From Planctomonas sp. JC2975 (GTDB lineage Bacteria > Actinomycetota > Actinomycetes > Actinomycetales > Microbacteriaceae): a DNA stretch of 64,000 bases. Of this stretch, positions 32,295 to 40,147 are shown one piece after another. The stretch covers positions 62,001-126,000 of the forward strand of contig NZ_JABEKS010000001.1 in the NCBI RefSeq assembly GCF_012985205.1, in the 5' to 3' direction. The number at the start of each line of letters is the position of its first letter. The first letter of the stretch is position 1. Both the position numbers and the translations under genes were made by a program. A model generated the notes under the pieces. The model saw nothing but the letters and a program-made list of their open reading frames with translations, searched no databases and had not been told where the DNA came from.

Positions 32295-32702
32295 ATGAGT
32301 GCAGCGGCCAGACGCCCGGCCGGCGTCACGCTCATCGCCGTCTTGGCCTGGATCGAGGGTGCGCTGAACATCCTCGCCGGAGTCTTCCTCCTCGTGTTCA
32401 AGAACGAGCCGAGCGTGCGCGTTGCCTGGGCGGGGGAGGGATCCCTCATCACGTCGGCGATCCTGAGCATCCTGTTCGGCGTCGTCGTCGTTCTCGTCGC
32501 CGGCGGGCTCTTGCGCGGCTCGCGCGGAGCACGCATCGTGGTCACGATCGTGCAGCTGTTCGCGATCGTGGGAGATGTCTTCACCGCCTGGGCGTACCCG
32601 GGACAGTTCGCGTGGTCGGCGGTCAGTGCCCTGATCTCGCTGATCATCATCATCCTGCTCTGGACGGGACGCGCGAACGACTTCTTCCGCTCGAACGGTT
32701 AG
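32295..32702 (+). CDS. Four-helix membrane protein of unknown function
   Basis: 135 residues with four hydrophobic helices: GVTLIAVLAWIEGALNILAG, LITSAILSILFGVVVVLVAG, VVTIVQLFAIVGDVFTAWAY and AWSAVSALISLIIIILLWTG. Single Arg/Lys clusters lie between helices 2 and 3. The pattern (hydrophobic helix, G-A-L-N-I-L-A-G) resembles small actinobacterial membrane proteins of unknown role. ATG 32295 has a GGAGGA ribosome site 5 nt upstream; the longer frame lacks one. It stands alone between the nuclease gene (divergent) and the MerR-thioredoxin pair. Confidence 0.7.
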   Translation: MSAAARRPAGVTLIAVLAWIEGALNILAGVFLLVFKNEPSVRVAWAGEGSLITSAILSILFGVVVVLVAGGLLRGSRGARIVVTIVQLFAIVGDVFTAWAYPGQFAWSAVSALISLIIIILLWTGRANDFFRSNG

Positions 32703-32760
32703 CGGACCTCCGGCGACTCGCTGCCGAGCGAGGCGGACGCGACGCGGCTCGCGCGTGCGC

Positions 32761-32782
32761 TTGACCCTGACCCAAGGGTCAA
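32761..32782 (+). promoter_or_regulatory. MerR operator and promoter
   Basis: A perfect 7-bp dyad TTGACCC and GGGTCAA (32761-32767, 32776-32782) with an 8-bp spacer. TTGACC also serves as -35, with TTTAGC or TTAGCG 18-19 bp later, the long spacer typical of MerR-controlled promoters. It lies about 50 nt before the merR start. Confidence 0.7.
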
Positions 32783-32830
32783 CGTTTAGCGTGAATTCCA
32801 CGGCGGATCCACCGCCGGCGGAAGGCAGTC

Positions 32831-33298
32831 ATGAAGATCGGCGAGGTCGCACGAACGGCCGGCGTGAGCGTCAAGACCGTGCGGCACTACGAGTCGCTCG
32901 GACTCGTCACCTCGAGAAGGCGCACCAACGGCTATCGGGACTATGCGGATGACGCGCCCCGCCTCGTCGCAGAAGCCCACGCACTCAGCAGGGCAGGCAT
33001 CCGCCTCGAGCAGACCAGACCGTTCCTGGACTGCCTGAGCTCCGGCAGTGACCACGCCGACGACTGCATCACCACGAGGCCGGCATACCGTGCGGCGATC
33101 GACGATCTCACCGAACGCATCGACGAGTTGAGCAGGCGGCGCGCCGCCCTCGAGGAACTGCTGGCGTCGGCCGAGGCGCGCGAGGAGCCCGGCTGCGAAT
33201 TCGCCGGTGGGGCCACCAGGAGCGTGTCGGCGGTCTCGCGGAGCCTGGAGATCACGCAGAGCGCAGGCATCACGAACAAGGGAGCACAGAACTCATGA
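32831..33298 (+). CDS. MerR family regulator
   Basis: 155 residues. The N-terminal MerR winged helix is textbook (MKIGEVARTAGVSVKTVRHY, ESLGLVTSRRRTNGYRDYAD). A coiled-coil dimer helix follows (RAAIDDLTERIDELSRRRAA, LEELLASAEA). Cysteines are at LDCLSS, DDCITT and PGCEFAG, which could bind metal or be redox-active. The downstream thioredoxin gene is coupled by an ATGA overlap, and the operator lies before it, so it probably activates its own operon with thioredoxin in response to thiol stress or metals. The inducer is not determinable. Confidence 0.85.
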   Translation: MKIGEVARTAGVSVKTVRHYESLGLVTSRRRTNGYRDYADDAPRLVAEAHALSRAGIRLEQTRPFLDCLSSGSDHADDCITTRPAYRAAIDDLTERIDELSRRRAALEELLASAEAREEPGCEFAGGATRSVSAVSRSLEITQSAGITNKGAQNS

Positions 33299-33615
33299 TC
33301 ATGGCCGACCAGACAACATTCGACGGCATAGTCGAGGAAGCCGCGTCGCCGGTACTCGTCTACTTCTGGGCGACCTGGTGCGGTCCCTGCCGTGTGCTCG
33401 GTCCCCTTCTCGAGCAGATCGAGGCCGACAACGACGGCACCTTCACGATCGTGAAGGTCAACGCCGACGACAGCCCGGCGCTCGCCGCCCGATTCGGCAT
33501 CATGGCGGTTCCGACCATGAAGCTGCTCGTCGACGGTCAGGTGACGAGAACCATCGTCGGCGCCAAGCCGCGAGCGGCGCTCATCGCTGAACTGTCGCCC
33601 GTGCTCGCGGCATAG
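33295..33615 (+). CDS. Thioredoxin
   Basis: 106 residues with the active-site WCGPC (C29 and C32) in VYFWATWCGPCRVLGPLLEQ, the cis-proline loop FGIMAVPTMKLLVDG, and standard thioredoxin length. A general disulfide reductase in the cytoplasm (no signal peptide). The start at 33295 overlaps the merR stop; the second in-frame ATG at 33301 is also possible. Operon context with a MerR regulator suggests induction on demand rather than the housekeeping copy, which usually lies near trxB. Confidence 0.92.
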   Translation: MIMADQTTFDGIVEEAASPVLVYFWATWCGPCRVLGPLLEQIEADNDGTFTIVKVNADDSPALAARFGIMAVPTMKLLVDGQVTRTIVGAKPRAALIAELSPVLAA

Positions 33616-33644
33616 GGGGTCTTTCGGCTCGCTAGGGTGGCCGA

Positions 33645-33752
33645 ATGCCGCGGCTCATCCATCTCAACGGCCCGTCGCGTGTCGGCAAGTCGACGCTCGT
33701 GGACGAGACCTACGAGCGGATGCTCGCGGTGCTGGGCGAAGACGCCCGCTGA
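33645..33752 (+). pseudogene. Internally deleted P-loop kinase remnant (35 codons)
   Basis: The open frame reads MPRLIHLNGPSRVGKSTLVD, then ETYERMLAVLGEDAR and a stop. The first 18 residues are a perfect P-loop kinase start (GPSRVGKST). The next residues look like the far C-terminal helix of the same kind of AAA/nucleotide kinase, so the whole middle is missing with the frame kept. TAGGGT lies 6 nt before the ATG, so the remnant may still be transcribed as a leaderless mRNA. It sits just past the thioredoxin stop and faces the ABC operon end. Confidence 0.6.
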
Positions 33753-33762
33753 CGAGAGCGCG

Positions 33763-34938
33763 CTAACGCGCGCGCACGACGACCGGCCGGCCCGTGAAGC
33801 GGATCCGCACCGCGGCGTCCGGCACCGGACGATCGCGCACGTCGTGCTGCACCGACACCAGCGTGCCGTCGTCCAGGCGCACGGTCGTGCGACGGATGGA
33901 TCCGAGAAAGCTCGAGGCGACGACCACGGCGGCGAGCCATCCGGATGCGGAGGACGAAGCTCCGGCGTCGGCGGACGGACGGGCGTCCGCCGAATCGTCC
34001 AGCTGCACGTCCTCAGGTCGGACCAGCACCGTCACCTCACCCGTCGCCCCGTCGCCGAGCACCGGGATCCGCTGACCGAACACGACCACGCCGTCGTCGT
34101 CCGCGATCCCGAGGAGCCGGTTGCTGAGGCCGACGAAGTCCGCCACGAACGGCGTCGAAGGCTGCAGGTACAGCTGCTCAGGCGTGCCGATCTGCTCGAC
34201 TGTTCCGGCGTTCATCACCGCGACCCGGTCGGCGACCGCGAGGGCCTCCTCCTGATCGTGCGTGACGAACACGGTCGTGATGCCGAGGTCGCGCTGGATG
34301 CGCCGGATCTGCTCGCGAAGCGACACCCGCACCTTCGCATCGAGAGCCGACAACGGCTCGTCCAGCAGCAGCACTCGAGGCCGCGTGACGAGCGCCCTGG
34401 CGAGAGCGACGCGCTGCTGTTGTCCGCCAGACAGCTCGTGCGCATAGCGTTCGCCGTAGTCCGCAAGCCCGACCAGGTCGAGAGCCTCGGCGGCCCGAGC
34501 GGCGCGGCGGCGGGAATCCACCTTGCGCATGCGCAGGCCGAACTCGACGTTCTGGCGTGCAGTGAGATGCGGGAAGAGCGAGTACGACTGGAACACCATC
34601 CCGATGTCGCGCTTGTTCGCCGGCACCTTCGCCACGTCGGAGCCGTCGATGAGGATGCTCCCCGCATCCGCCTGCTCCAGCCCTGACAGGGCTCGCAGCA
34701 TGGTGGTCTTGCCGCAGCCGGACGGGCCGAGAAGCGCGACGAACTCCCCGGGATGGATGCTCAGGCTCGCGCCCTGCAGGGCACGATGAGTCCCGTAGGT
34801 CTTCACGAGGTCGACGAGCTCGACGGCGGTGCCCGCAATGGTGAGCGGTCCCGTGCTCTCGGGACCGCGTCGCGAACCCGCGCCGGCAGTCGTGCTGGAG
34901 GCGGCGGAGTGATCGGTGGTTTCTGATGCGATGGTCAT
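33763..34938 (-). CDS. ABC transporter ATPase (phosphonate-type)
   Basis: 391 residues of the PotA/FbpC-like group. Walker A GPSGCGKTT, Q-loop VFQSYSLFPHL, signature LSGGQQQRVALARAL, Walker B VLLLDEPLSALDAKV and switch His in FVTHDQEEALAVAD are all intact. After about residue 260 there is a TOBE-like C-terminal domain (EVTVLVRPEDVQLDD; STTVRLDDGTL pattern) with a Ser/Ala-rich insert (ADARPSADAGASSSASGW). It powers uptake with the two permeases encoded upstream. ATG 34938 overlaps the stop of permease 2. It is the last gene of the oxidoreductase-SBP-permease operon. Confidence 0.88.
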   Translation of the reverse strand: MTIASETTDHSAASSTTAGAGSRRGPESTGPLTIAGTAVELVDLVKTYGTHRALQGASLSIHPGEFVALLGPSGCGKTTMLRALSGLEQADAGSILIDGSDVAKVPANKRDIGMVFQSYSLFPHLTARQNVEFGLRMRKVDSRRRAARAAEALDLVGLADYGERYAHELSGGQQQRVALARALVTRPRVLLLDEPLSALDAKVRVSLREQIRRIQRDLGITTVFVTHDQEEALAVADRVAVMNAGTVEQIGTPEQLYLQPSTPFVADFVGLSNRLLGIADDDGVVVFGQRIPVLGDGATGEVTVLVRPEDVQLDDSADARPSADAGASSSASGWLAAVVVASSFLGSIRRTTVRLDDGTLVSVQHDVRDRPVPDAAVRIRFTGRPVVVRAR

Positions 34939-35753
34939 CGTGCGCTCCTTCTGGTGCGACGGAAGGTGCCGATCCGGCCGATCACGAGCAGCAGCACGAA
35001 CGCGAACACCAGCGCGAACACGGCGAAGATCGCCGCGACGTAGGGATCGGTCTGCTGCAGCAGGAACAGCGCGGTCTGGAAGGTGGTCTGGTTCAGGAAC
35101 GAGGCGATCGTGAACTCGCCGAGCACGACCGCGATGGTGAGGAAGCAGGCGGACAGGATGCCGCGCCGGAGATTGGGAAGGATGACCCGTCCGAGCACGG
35201 AGATCCATCCGGCGCCGAGCGACCGGGCGGCCTCACCCAGAACGACGACGTCGAGGGCCGCGATGTTCGCCTGGATGGGCCGGTATGCGTAGGGGAGCAC
35301 GATGATCCCGATCGCGAGCGACAACGTCCAGGGGACGCTGCCGAAGACTCCGGCCACGACCTGGTAGACCGGAACGAATCCGACGACGAGCACGACGGTC
35401 GGGACGGTGATCGGAAGCAGGCAGACGAACTCGATGGCCCGGCGCATCCGCGGATACCGCAGCTCGACGAGCACCATGGTCGGCAGCAGCACGAGCAGCA
35501 CGATGGCCACCGTGATGAGGCAGATCACCAGCGAGTTGGCGATGCCCTCGAAAAGCTGGTCGTAGGTGAGCTCCTGGCTTGGATCGAAGATCGCCGTGTA
35601 GTGCACGAGCGTGAACTCGCCAGGGCTGCCGGAGACGCGGAACGTGAAGAGGAGCATCGCGCCGATCGGCAGGATGAAGAGGATGCCGGCGATGATCAGC
35701 ACGATCGTGCTGGACACCTTGCCCGGTGTCGCTCCGATGCGGGCCGTTGTCAT
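34935..35753 (-). CDS. ABC transporter permease (second)
   Basis: 272 residues, about six transmembrane helices, start MTTARIGATPGKVSSTIVLI. The binding-protein-dependent transport EAA loop is EAARSLGAGWISVLGRVILPNLRRG (shown in part as AARSLGAGWISVLGRVILP). It pairs with the upstream permease to form the channel. ATGA overlaps with the neighbours on both sides (35750-35753 and 34935-34938) fix the ends. Confidence 0.85.
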   Translation of the reverse strand: MTTARIGATPGKVSSTIVLIIAGILFILPIGAMLLFTFRVSGSPGEFTLVHYTAIFDPSQELTYDQLFEGIANSLVICLITVAIVLLVLLPTMVLVELRYPRMRRAIEFVCLLPITVPTVVLVVGFVPVYQVVAGVFGSVPWTLSLAIGIIVLPYAYRPIQANIAALDVVVLGEAARSLGAGWISVLGRVILPNLRRGILSACFLTIAVVLGEFTIASFLNQTTFQTALFLLQQTDPYVAAIFAVFALVFAFVLLLVIGRIGTFRRTRRSAR

Positions 35754-36661
35754 CGCTCCCACCTCCGTGCCCTGCGCTGCAGCGCCGAGTACGCGGCCAT
35801 CACCACGACCATCACGACGATCATGCCGAGAGCGAGTACGCCGGCAGTGTTGGAGACGCCGACGATGGTCTCGCTGGTCAGCTGCTGCTTGATCGCCAAC
35901 GGAACGATGCCTCCCTGGTCGATGAGGGCGGCCGCCGTCGCGAACGAGGAGAACGCATTCGCGAAGAGCAGGATCGTCGAGCCCCAGAACGCCGGAGCGA
36001 GGATCGGGAACGCGACCCGCCACCAGTACGTGAATCTGGACGCCCCGAGGGTTGCGGCCGCCTCGCCCCACTGCTGCTTGAGGCCCTCCATGGCGGGCAT
36101 GAACGTGATCACCATGAGAGGGATCGAGAAGTAGAGGTACGGGAAGACGAGACCCCCGACCTGGTAGAGCAGGGGGCCGTGGCTGTTGATGTCGAAGCCG
36201 AACGTCTGCTTCAAGAACAGGGTCATCACGCCCTGCAGGCCCATCAGCGCGATGAACGCGAACGCCAGCATGATGCCGCCGAATTGGGCGAGCACGCTGG
36301 AGGCCGAATCCACGACGGTGCGGAGCGTCCCGGTCGGCTTCGCGCCGAGCAGCGCCCAGCACAGCACGGCTCCGACGACCGCGCCGACGAGTGCGACGAC
36401 GGCCGACACCCAGAACGAGTTCACGAAGTCGCCGATGATCGTCGGGTTGGCGAACGCGGCGAGGTTCGCGAAGGTGAAGGTCCCGGCGTCGGTGAAGAAT
36501 CCGCTGGCAACGGCATAGACCGTTGGGACGGCCAGGAACAACAGGACGTAGATCGCGAACGGCGTGAAGCCCAGCCACCCTGCCCCGCGGCGCCGGGACC
36601 TCAGGGTCCCGGCGCCGGTGGTGCTGGTGGCCGTCGCGATCTCAGTGGATGCGGCGGTCAT
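35750..36661 (-). CDS. ABC transporter permease (first)
   Basis: 303 residues with about six transmembrane segments (FTPFAIYVLLFLAVPTVYAV, VSAVVALVGAVVGAVLCWAL, LAFAFIALMGLQGVMTLFLK and others). The EAA-type loop is AAATLGASRFTYWWRVAFPI. Two permeases of different sequence plus one ATPase and a polyamine/iron-type binding protein match phosphonate (PhnSTUV-like) transporters as well as spermidine ones. The start is 31 nt after the binding protein stop. Confidence 0.85.
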   Translation of the reverse strand: MTAASTEIATATSTTGAGTLRSRRRGAGWLGFTPFAIYVLLFLAVPTVYAVASGFFTDAGTFTFANLAAFANPTIIGDFVNSFWVSAVVALVGAVVGAVLCWALLGAKPTGTLRTVVDSASSVLAQFGGIMLAFAFIALMGLQGVMTLFLKQTFGFDINSHGPLLYQVGGLVFPYLYFSIPLMVITFMPAMEGLKQQWGEAAATLGASRFTYWWRVAFPILAPAFWGSTILLFANAFSSFATAAALIDQGGIVPLAIKQQLTSETIVGVSNTAGVLALGMIVVMVVVMAAYSALQRRARRWER

Positions 36662-36692
36662 CGCATTCCTTCCTTCGTGGAAGCAGGCAGGA

Positions 36693-37886
36693 TCAGCCGA
36701 CGGTGGACGACCACTTGGACGACAGCAGGGTCCCGGCCGCGGTCGCCTGGTCGGCAGTGAGCTGCACGAAGCTCTTCGGCGGTTCGCCGACCGTCTTCAG
36801 GGTGCCCTCGTCAACGGTCTTCTTCGAGATCATCGCCTGCAGCGTCGCCGGGTAGGCGCCGGATGCCAGGTACAGGTTCTGCACCTCTGGACTGTAGATG
36901 TACTCCTCCCAGAGGCGAGCGGCTGCCGGGTTCGGCGCGTCCGCGTTGATCGCCTGGTTGTAGTAGCTGCCCAGAGCCGTTCCCGGGAGCACGACGGTCT
37001 TCCAGTTGGGGTTGCCGGCCGATCCGCCGGCGGGACCCCACGCCAGGTTGTTGTAGCTCCACTGGATGACCACCGGGGTCTCGCCCGAGTTGACGGTCGC
37101 CTGGGTCGGCAGCACCGACAGGAAGTTGCCCGCCTGCTTGAGCTTGCCGAAGAAGTCGATGCCCGGCTGGATGTCGTCGGCCTTGCCGCCCGACTGCAGG
37201 TCGGCCCAGTAGACGGCGCTCGCCGCCTCGTTCGCCTGGGTCGGGTCGCCCTTGATGGCGACCTTTCCCTTGTAGTCGGCGCCCAGCAGATCGCTGAGCT
37301 TCTTCGGCGCCGTCTTGATGACCTTCGAGTCGTAGCCGACCGACATCAGGCCCGTGTAGTCGTAGTACCACTTGCCCTTGGGATCCTTGAAGTCCGCCGG
37401 CAGGTCCGACCAGGTCGCCACCTTGTAGTCGGCCATCAGGTCGAGGTTCTGGTCGAGCACAGCGGTGCCGATGTCGAAGACGTCCGGTGCAGTGGTCTGC
37501 CCCTTCTGCGACGTGGCTGCGGAGACCTCGTCGGCGCTCGACCCGTTCGGGTTCTCCGAGTTGATCTTGATCTTCGGGTACTTCTTCTCGAAGCCGGCGA
37601 TGATCTTGCCGTAGTTGGCCCACGACGGCGGCAGGGTGATCACGTTGAGGTGGCCCTCGGCGTTGGCTGCGGCGACGAGGCCGGCCATTCCGCCGAACGC
37701 CTCGGCGCTGGTCGCCTTCTGGGCCTGCGCTGAGGTGAGCGTCTTGGCGTTAGCGGCGTCGGCCGTGTTCGCTCCGCCGGAGCAGGCGGTCAGGGCCACG
37801 GCGACGACGGCAGCCATCGTGCCGGCGATGGCGAGCCGGCGAGCGACTCGCGAGCCCGCTCCGCGGGTGGTCGCGTGTTCTTCCAT
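36693..37886 (-). CDS. ABC substrate-binding lipoprotein (phosphonate-type)
   Basis: 397 residues. Lipoprotein signal MEEHATTRGAGSRVARRLAI with lipobox LTACSGG (Cys at about 35). The mature protein has the iron/spermidine-type binding fold: LNVITLPPSWANYGKIIAGF, EKKYPKIKINSENPNGSSAD, APDVFDIGTAVLDQN, WYYDYTGLMSVGYDSKVIK, and the hinge strands GETPVVIQWSYNNLAW. Anchored outside the membrane, it hands substrate to the two permeases. Clustering with a TIGR03364-type oxidoreductase suggests an aminophosphonate ligand. It lies 104 nt after the oxidoreductase gene. Confidence 0.85.
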   Translation of the reverse strand: MEEHATTRGAGSRVARRLAIAGTMAAVVAVALTACSGGANTADAANAKTLTSAQAQKATSAEAFGGMAGLVAAANAEGHLNVITLPPSWANYGKIIAGFEKKYPKIKINSENPNGSSADEVSAATSQKGQTTAPDVFDIGTAVLDQNLDLMADYKVATWSDLPADFKDPKGKWYYDYTGLMSVGYDSKVIKTAPKKLSDLLGADYKGKVAIKGDPTQANEAASAVYWADLQSGGKADDIQPGIDFFGKLKQAGNFLSVLPTQATVNSGETPVVIQWSYNNLAWGPAGGSAGNPNWKTVVLPGTALGSYYNQAINADAPNPAAARLWEEYIYSPEVQNLYLASGAYPATLQAMISKKTVDEGTLKTVGEPPKSFVQLTADQATAAGTLLSSKWSSTVG

Positions 37887-37990
37887 GGGAGTGTCCTTCC
37901 AGGTTTCCTTGTTCGGGTTGTCTCTTGGTCGTCGGTGAGGTGAGGTGCGCGACCCCGTCGGTGCGGTCGGCGAGTTGTGGGAATGGGCGT

Positions 37991-39193
37991 TCAGGCCCGG
38001 TGCGGTGCGAGCACGAACTCGTCGAGTACGGCGCTGGCGAGACCGAAACCCGTGGTCATCCCGATCCCGCTGGTCACGGTGGCGACCGCGACGCCCGGCT
38101 CGGGGTTCGCCATCAGGAAGGGGCCGCTCTGCGCGGCGGCATAAACGCCTCGCCAACGGCGCCGCACCCTCAGGTGTTCGGCTCCGAACAGGCGGTGGAA
38201 TCGATCCAGCAGCAGGTCGTCGAGCTCCTCGTCTTCGAACGGCGTCAGCGTGGTGGCGTAGTGGTGGGTGTCGCCGATCACGAGGCGTCCATCGGGACGC
38301 TGGGTGAACATGAGGTTCACGGTGTGCTCGAGGAGCTCGGGATCTGACTCGGTCAGTTCGGCGCGCAGGCGGGCCGCGGCCTCGGTCGAGGCGAAGCCGT
38401 CGTACCGCAGCAGTGACGTCCCGGTGAACACGCCAGGTGCGGTGCGGATGCCGTCGGGCGCGTCGATCTCCAGCATCCGCAGACGGCAGCGCTGCACGCC
38501 GGTCTGTTCCGCGAGGTCCGGGTAGTGCCGGTCGACGTCGTGGCCGACGGCGAGCACGACGGAGTCGGCCGTGTACTCGGCACGAGTGGTGCGCACGAAG
38601 CCGCCGGTGACTTCCAGGGCGTTCTCCCCGAACCTGAACTGCACGCCGATGTCTGCCAGATGACGGGCCAGGGCAGGCACGGCGTCGGGCGAGTCGACCC
38701 TCAGGTCGTTCGGCAGGTGTGCACCGGCGAGGAGGCCGGGCGTCTCGAAGCCCGCGAGCGAAGCGGCCTCACCTGGTGTCAGCATCCGAACCTCGTCGTC
38801 GCGACCGGCGGCGAACTCCTCCAGCACAGCGAGTTCGGCGGCCGTGCGCGCCAGCACGAGCGTTCCGTCCGTGCGCACCGGGATTCCCGCCTCTGACCCG
38901 ACGCGCAACCACTCTTCGCGGGCATCCAGCGCGTACTCCCGCGCGAGTCCCGCCTGGGCTGTGGTGCAGATGTGCCCGAAGTTGCGGATGCTGGCCCCCA
39001 CCGCGCGCTCGTCGCGTTCGATCACGAGCACGGACATCCCGCGGCGAGCGGCGTGCCAGGCGTGGGCGAGCCCGATGATGCCGGCACCCACGACGAGCAG
39101 GTCGACATGCCGGGAATCGTCCTCGATCGCATCGAGGTGCGCAGCGTCAGCGCGATCGAGATGTCGGTCGGCGGGGGAGTGATGGGGGCTCAC
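37991..39193 (-). CDS. FAD-dependent oxidoreductase, aminophosphonate type (TIGR03364)
   Basis: 400 residues of the DAAO/glycine oxidase fold. FAD-binding VDLLVVGAGIIGLAHAWHAA (G-x-G-x-x-G), then GMSVLVIERDERAVGASIRN. The family signature in SIRNFGHICTTAQAGLA, and a C-terminal YAAAQSGPFLMANPEPGVAV then GIGMTTGFGLASAVLDE, support TIGR03364. In studied relatives this enzyme oxidatively deaminates or demethylates 2-aminoethylphosphonate derivatives to phosphonoacetaldehyde. The partner is the HAD enzyme at 40144. The GTG at 39193 has no clear ribosome site, so the true start could be a few codons downstream. Divergent from gntR. Confidence 0.82.
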   Translation of the reverse strand: MSPHHSPADRHLDRADAAHLDAIEDDSRHVDLLVVGAGIIGLAHAWHAARRGMSVLVIERDERAVGASIRNFGHICTTAQAGLAREYALDAREEWLRVGSEAGIPVRTDGTLVLARTAAELAVLEEFAAGRDDEVRMLTPGEAASLAGFETPGLLAGAHLPNDLRVDSPDAVPALARHLADIGVQFRFGENALEVTGGFVRTTRAEYTADSVVLAVGHDVDRHYPDLAEQTGVQRCRLRMLEIDAPDGIRTAPGVFTGTSLLRYDGFASTEAAARLRAELTESDPELLEHTVNLMFTQRPDGRLVIGDTHHYATTLTPFEDEELDDLLLDRFHRLFGAEHLRVRRRWRGVYAAAQSGPFLMANPEPGVAVATVTSGIGMTTGFGLASAVLDEFVLAPHRA

Positions 39194-39254
39194 GTCACAG
39201 AGTCTGCGTGCTGCCTAGGCGTGCGATCGACCGATTCCATCGACTTGTCATGAG

Positions 39255-39358
39255 ATGTTCACCGATCGCTTCATCGTCCGCATTCATGGGCCAACGGAAG
39301 GTGAACATTCGGTGTCGGACTTCTCGCCGGCTGGTGAGTTGACAACATCTATAGTCAA
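39255..39358. promoter_or_regulatory. GntR operator region of the phosphonate island
   Basis: Two inverted repeats lie between the divergent units. TTGAC and GTCAA (39339-39343, 39354-39358) straddle the rightward -10 TATAGT (39350-39355), which is 6 nt before the gntR ATG. The second, ATGTTCACC and GGTGAACAT (39255-39263, 39300-39308), has 9-bp arms 36 bp apart. Looping or cooperative binding by GntR is plausible. Confidence 0.6.
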
Positions 39359-39361
39359 GCT

Positions 39362-40147
39362 ATGAGGGTGCCACTCCACGAACTGGTCCGCACGTCGATC
39401 CGGGACCGGATCCTGAGCGGCGATCTCGCACCTGGCGACGCCTTGCCCAGCGAGGCGGAATTGTGCGCACGGTTCGGGGCGTCAAGAGGGCCCATCAGGC
39501 AGGCGATGTCGGCGCTGAGTGCCGAGGGCCTGATCGAGACCAGCCAGGGGAGAGTGCCGACGGTCACACGCGCACCGCTCGCCCAGTCCATCGACGACTT
39601 CTTCTCGTTCTCGGCCTGGGTGAGCGCCATCGGACACAGGCCGGGGCAGCACACCATCGAACTCGCGTTGCGCCGTCCGGATCCGGTCCTGGCCTCACAG
39701 CTCCGCATCGAAACGGATGACCTCGCTGTGCAGCTGCTGCGCATCCGCTCGATCGATGGCGAGCCCGCCATGCTGGAGCGCACGGCGTTCGTGGCCGAGG
39801 TCGGCCGACTGCTGTTCGACTTCGACACAGACGCCGGATCGCTCTTCGACTACCTGATCGACCGCGGGGTTCCGCTCGACCACGGCGAGCACACCATCGA
39901 TGCGATCGCGGCGGACGCCGTCGATTCCGAGCACCTGCACGTCGCGCAGGGTACGCCGCTGCTGCGTGTTCGCAGGGTGACCACGTCGGCAGACGGCGAC
40001 GTCCTGGAGGTCTCGGATGACCGCTACCGCACCGACCGCGCCGACCTCGTCGTGCGCAACGCAAGGACGCATCAGCCGCAACGGCCGTTCGTCGCCCGTC
40101 AGCTCACCACCGCAACCGACCGTCCCGACCAGGGGAGCACTTCGTGA
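39362..40147 (+). CDS. GntR (HutC/UTRA type) regulator
   Basis: 261 residues. N-terminal GntR winged helix: LHELVRTSIRDRILSGDLAP, GDALPSEAELCARFGASRGP, IRQAMSALSAEGLIETSQGR. A UTRA ligand-binding domain follows (about 95-245) with QLLRIRSIDGEPAMLERTAF, GVPLDHGEHTIDAIAADAVD, TPLLRVRRVTTSADGDVLEV, SDDRYRTDRADLVVRN, as in HutC-subfamily regulators such as PhnF. The mRNA appears leaderless. Its stop overlaps the phosphonatase-like gene (GTGA). It probably senses a phosphonate or metabolite and represses both directions. Confidence 0.88.
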   Translation: MRVPLHELVRTSIRDRILSGDLAPGDALPSEAELCARFGASRGPIRQAMSALSAEGLIETSQGRVPTVTRAPLAQSIDDFFSFSAWVSAIGHRPGQHTIELALRRPDPVLASQLRIETDDLAVQLLRIRSIDGEPAMLERTAFVAEVGRLLFDFDTDAGSLFDYLIDRGVPLDHGEHTIDAIAADAVDSEHLHVAQGTPLLRVRRVTTSADGDVLEVSDDRYRTDRADLVVRNARTHQPQRPFVARQLTTATDRPDQGSTS

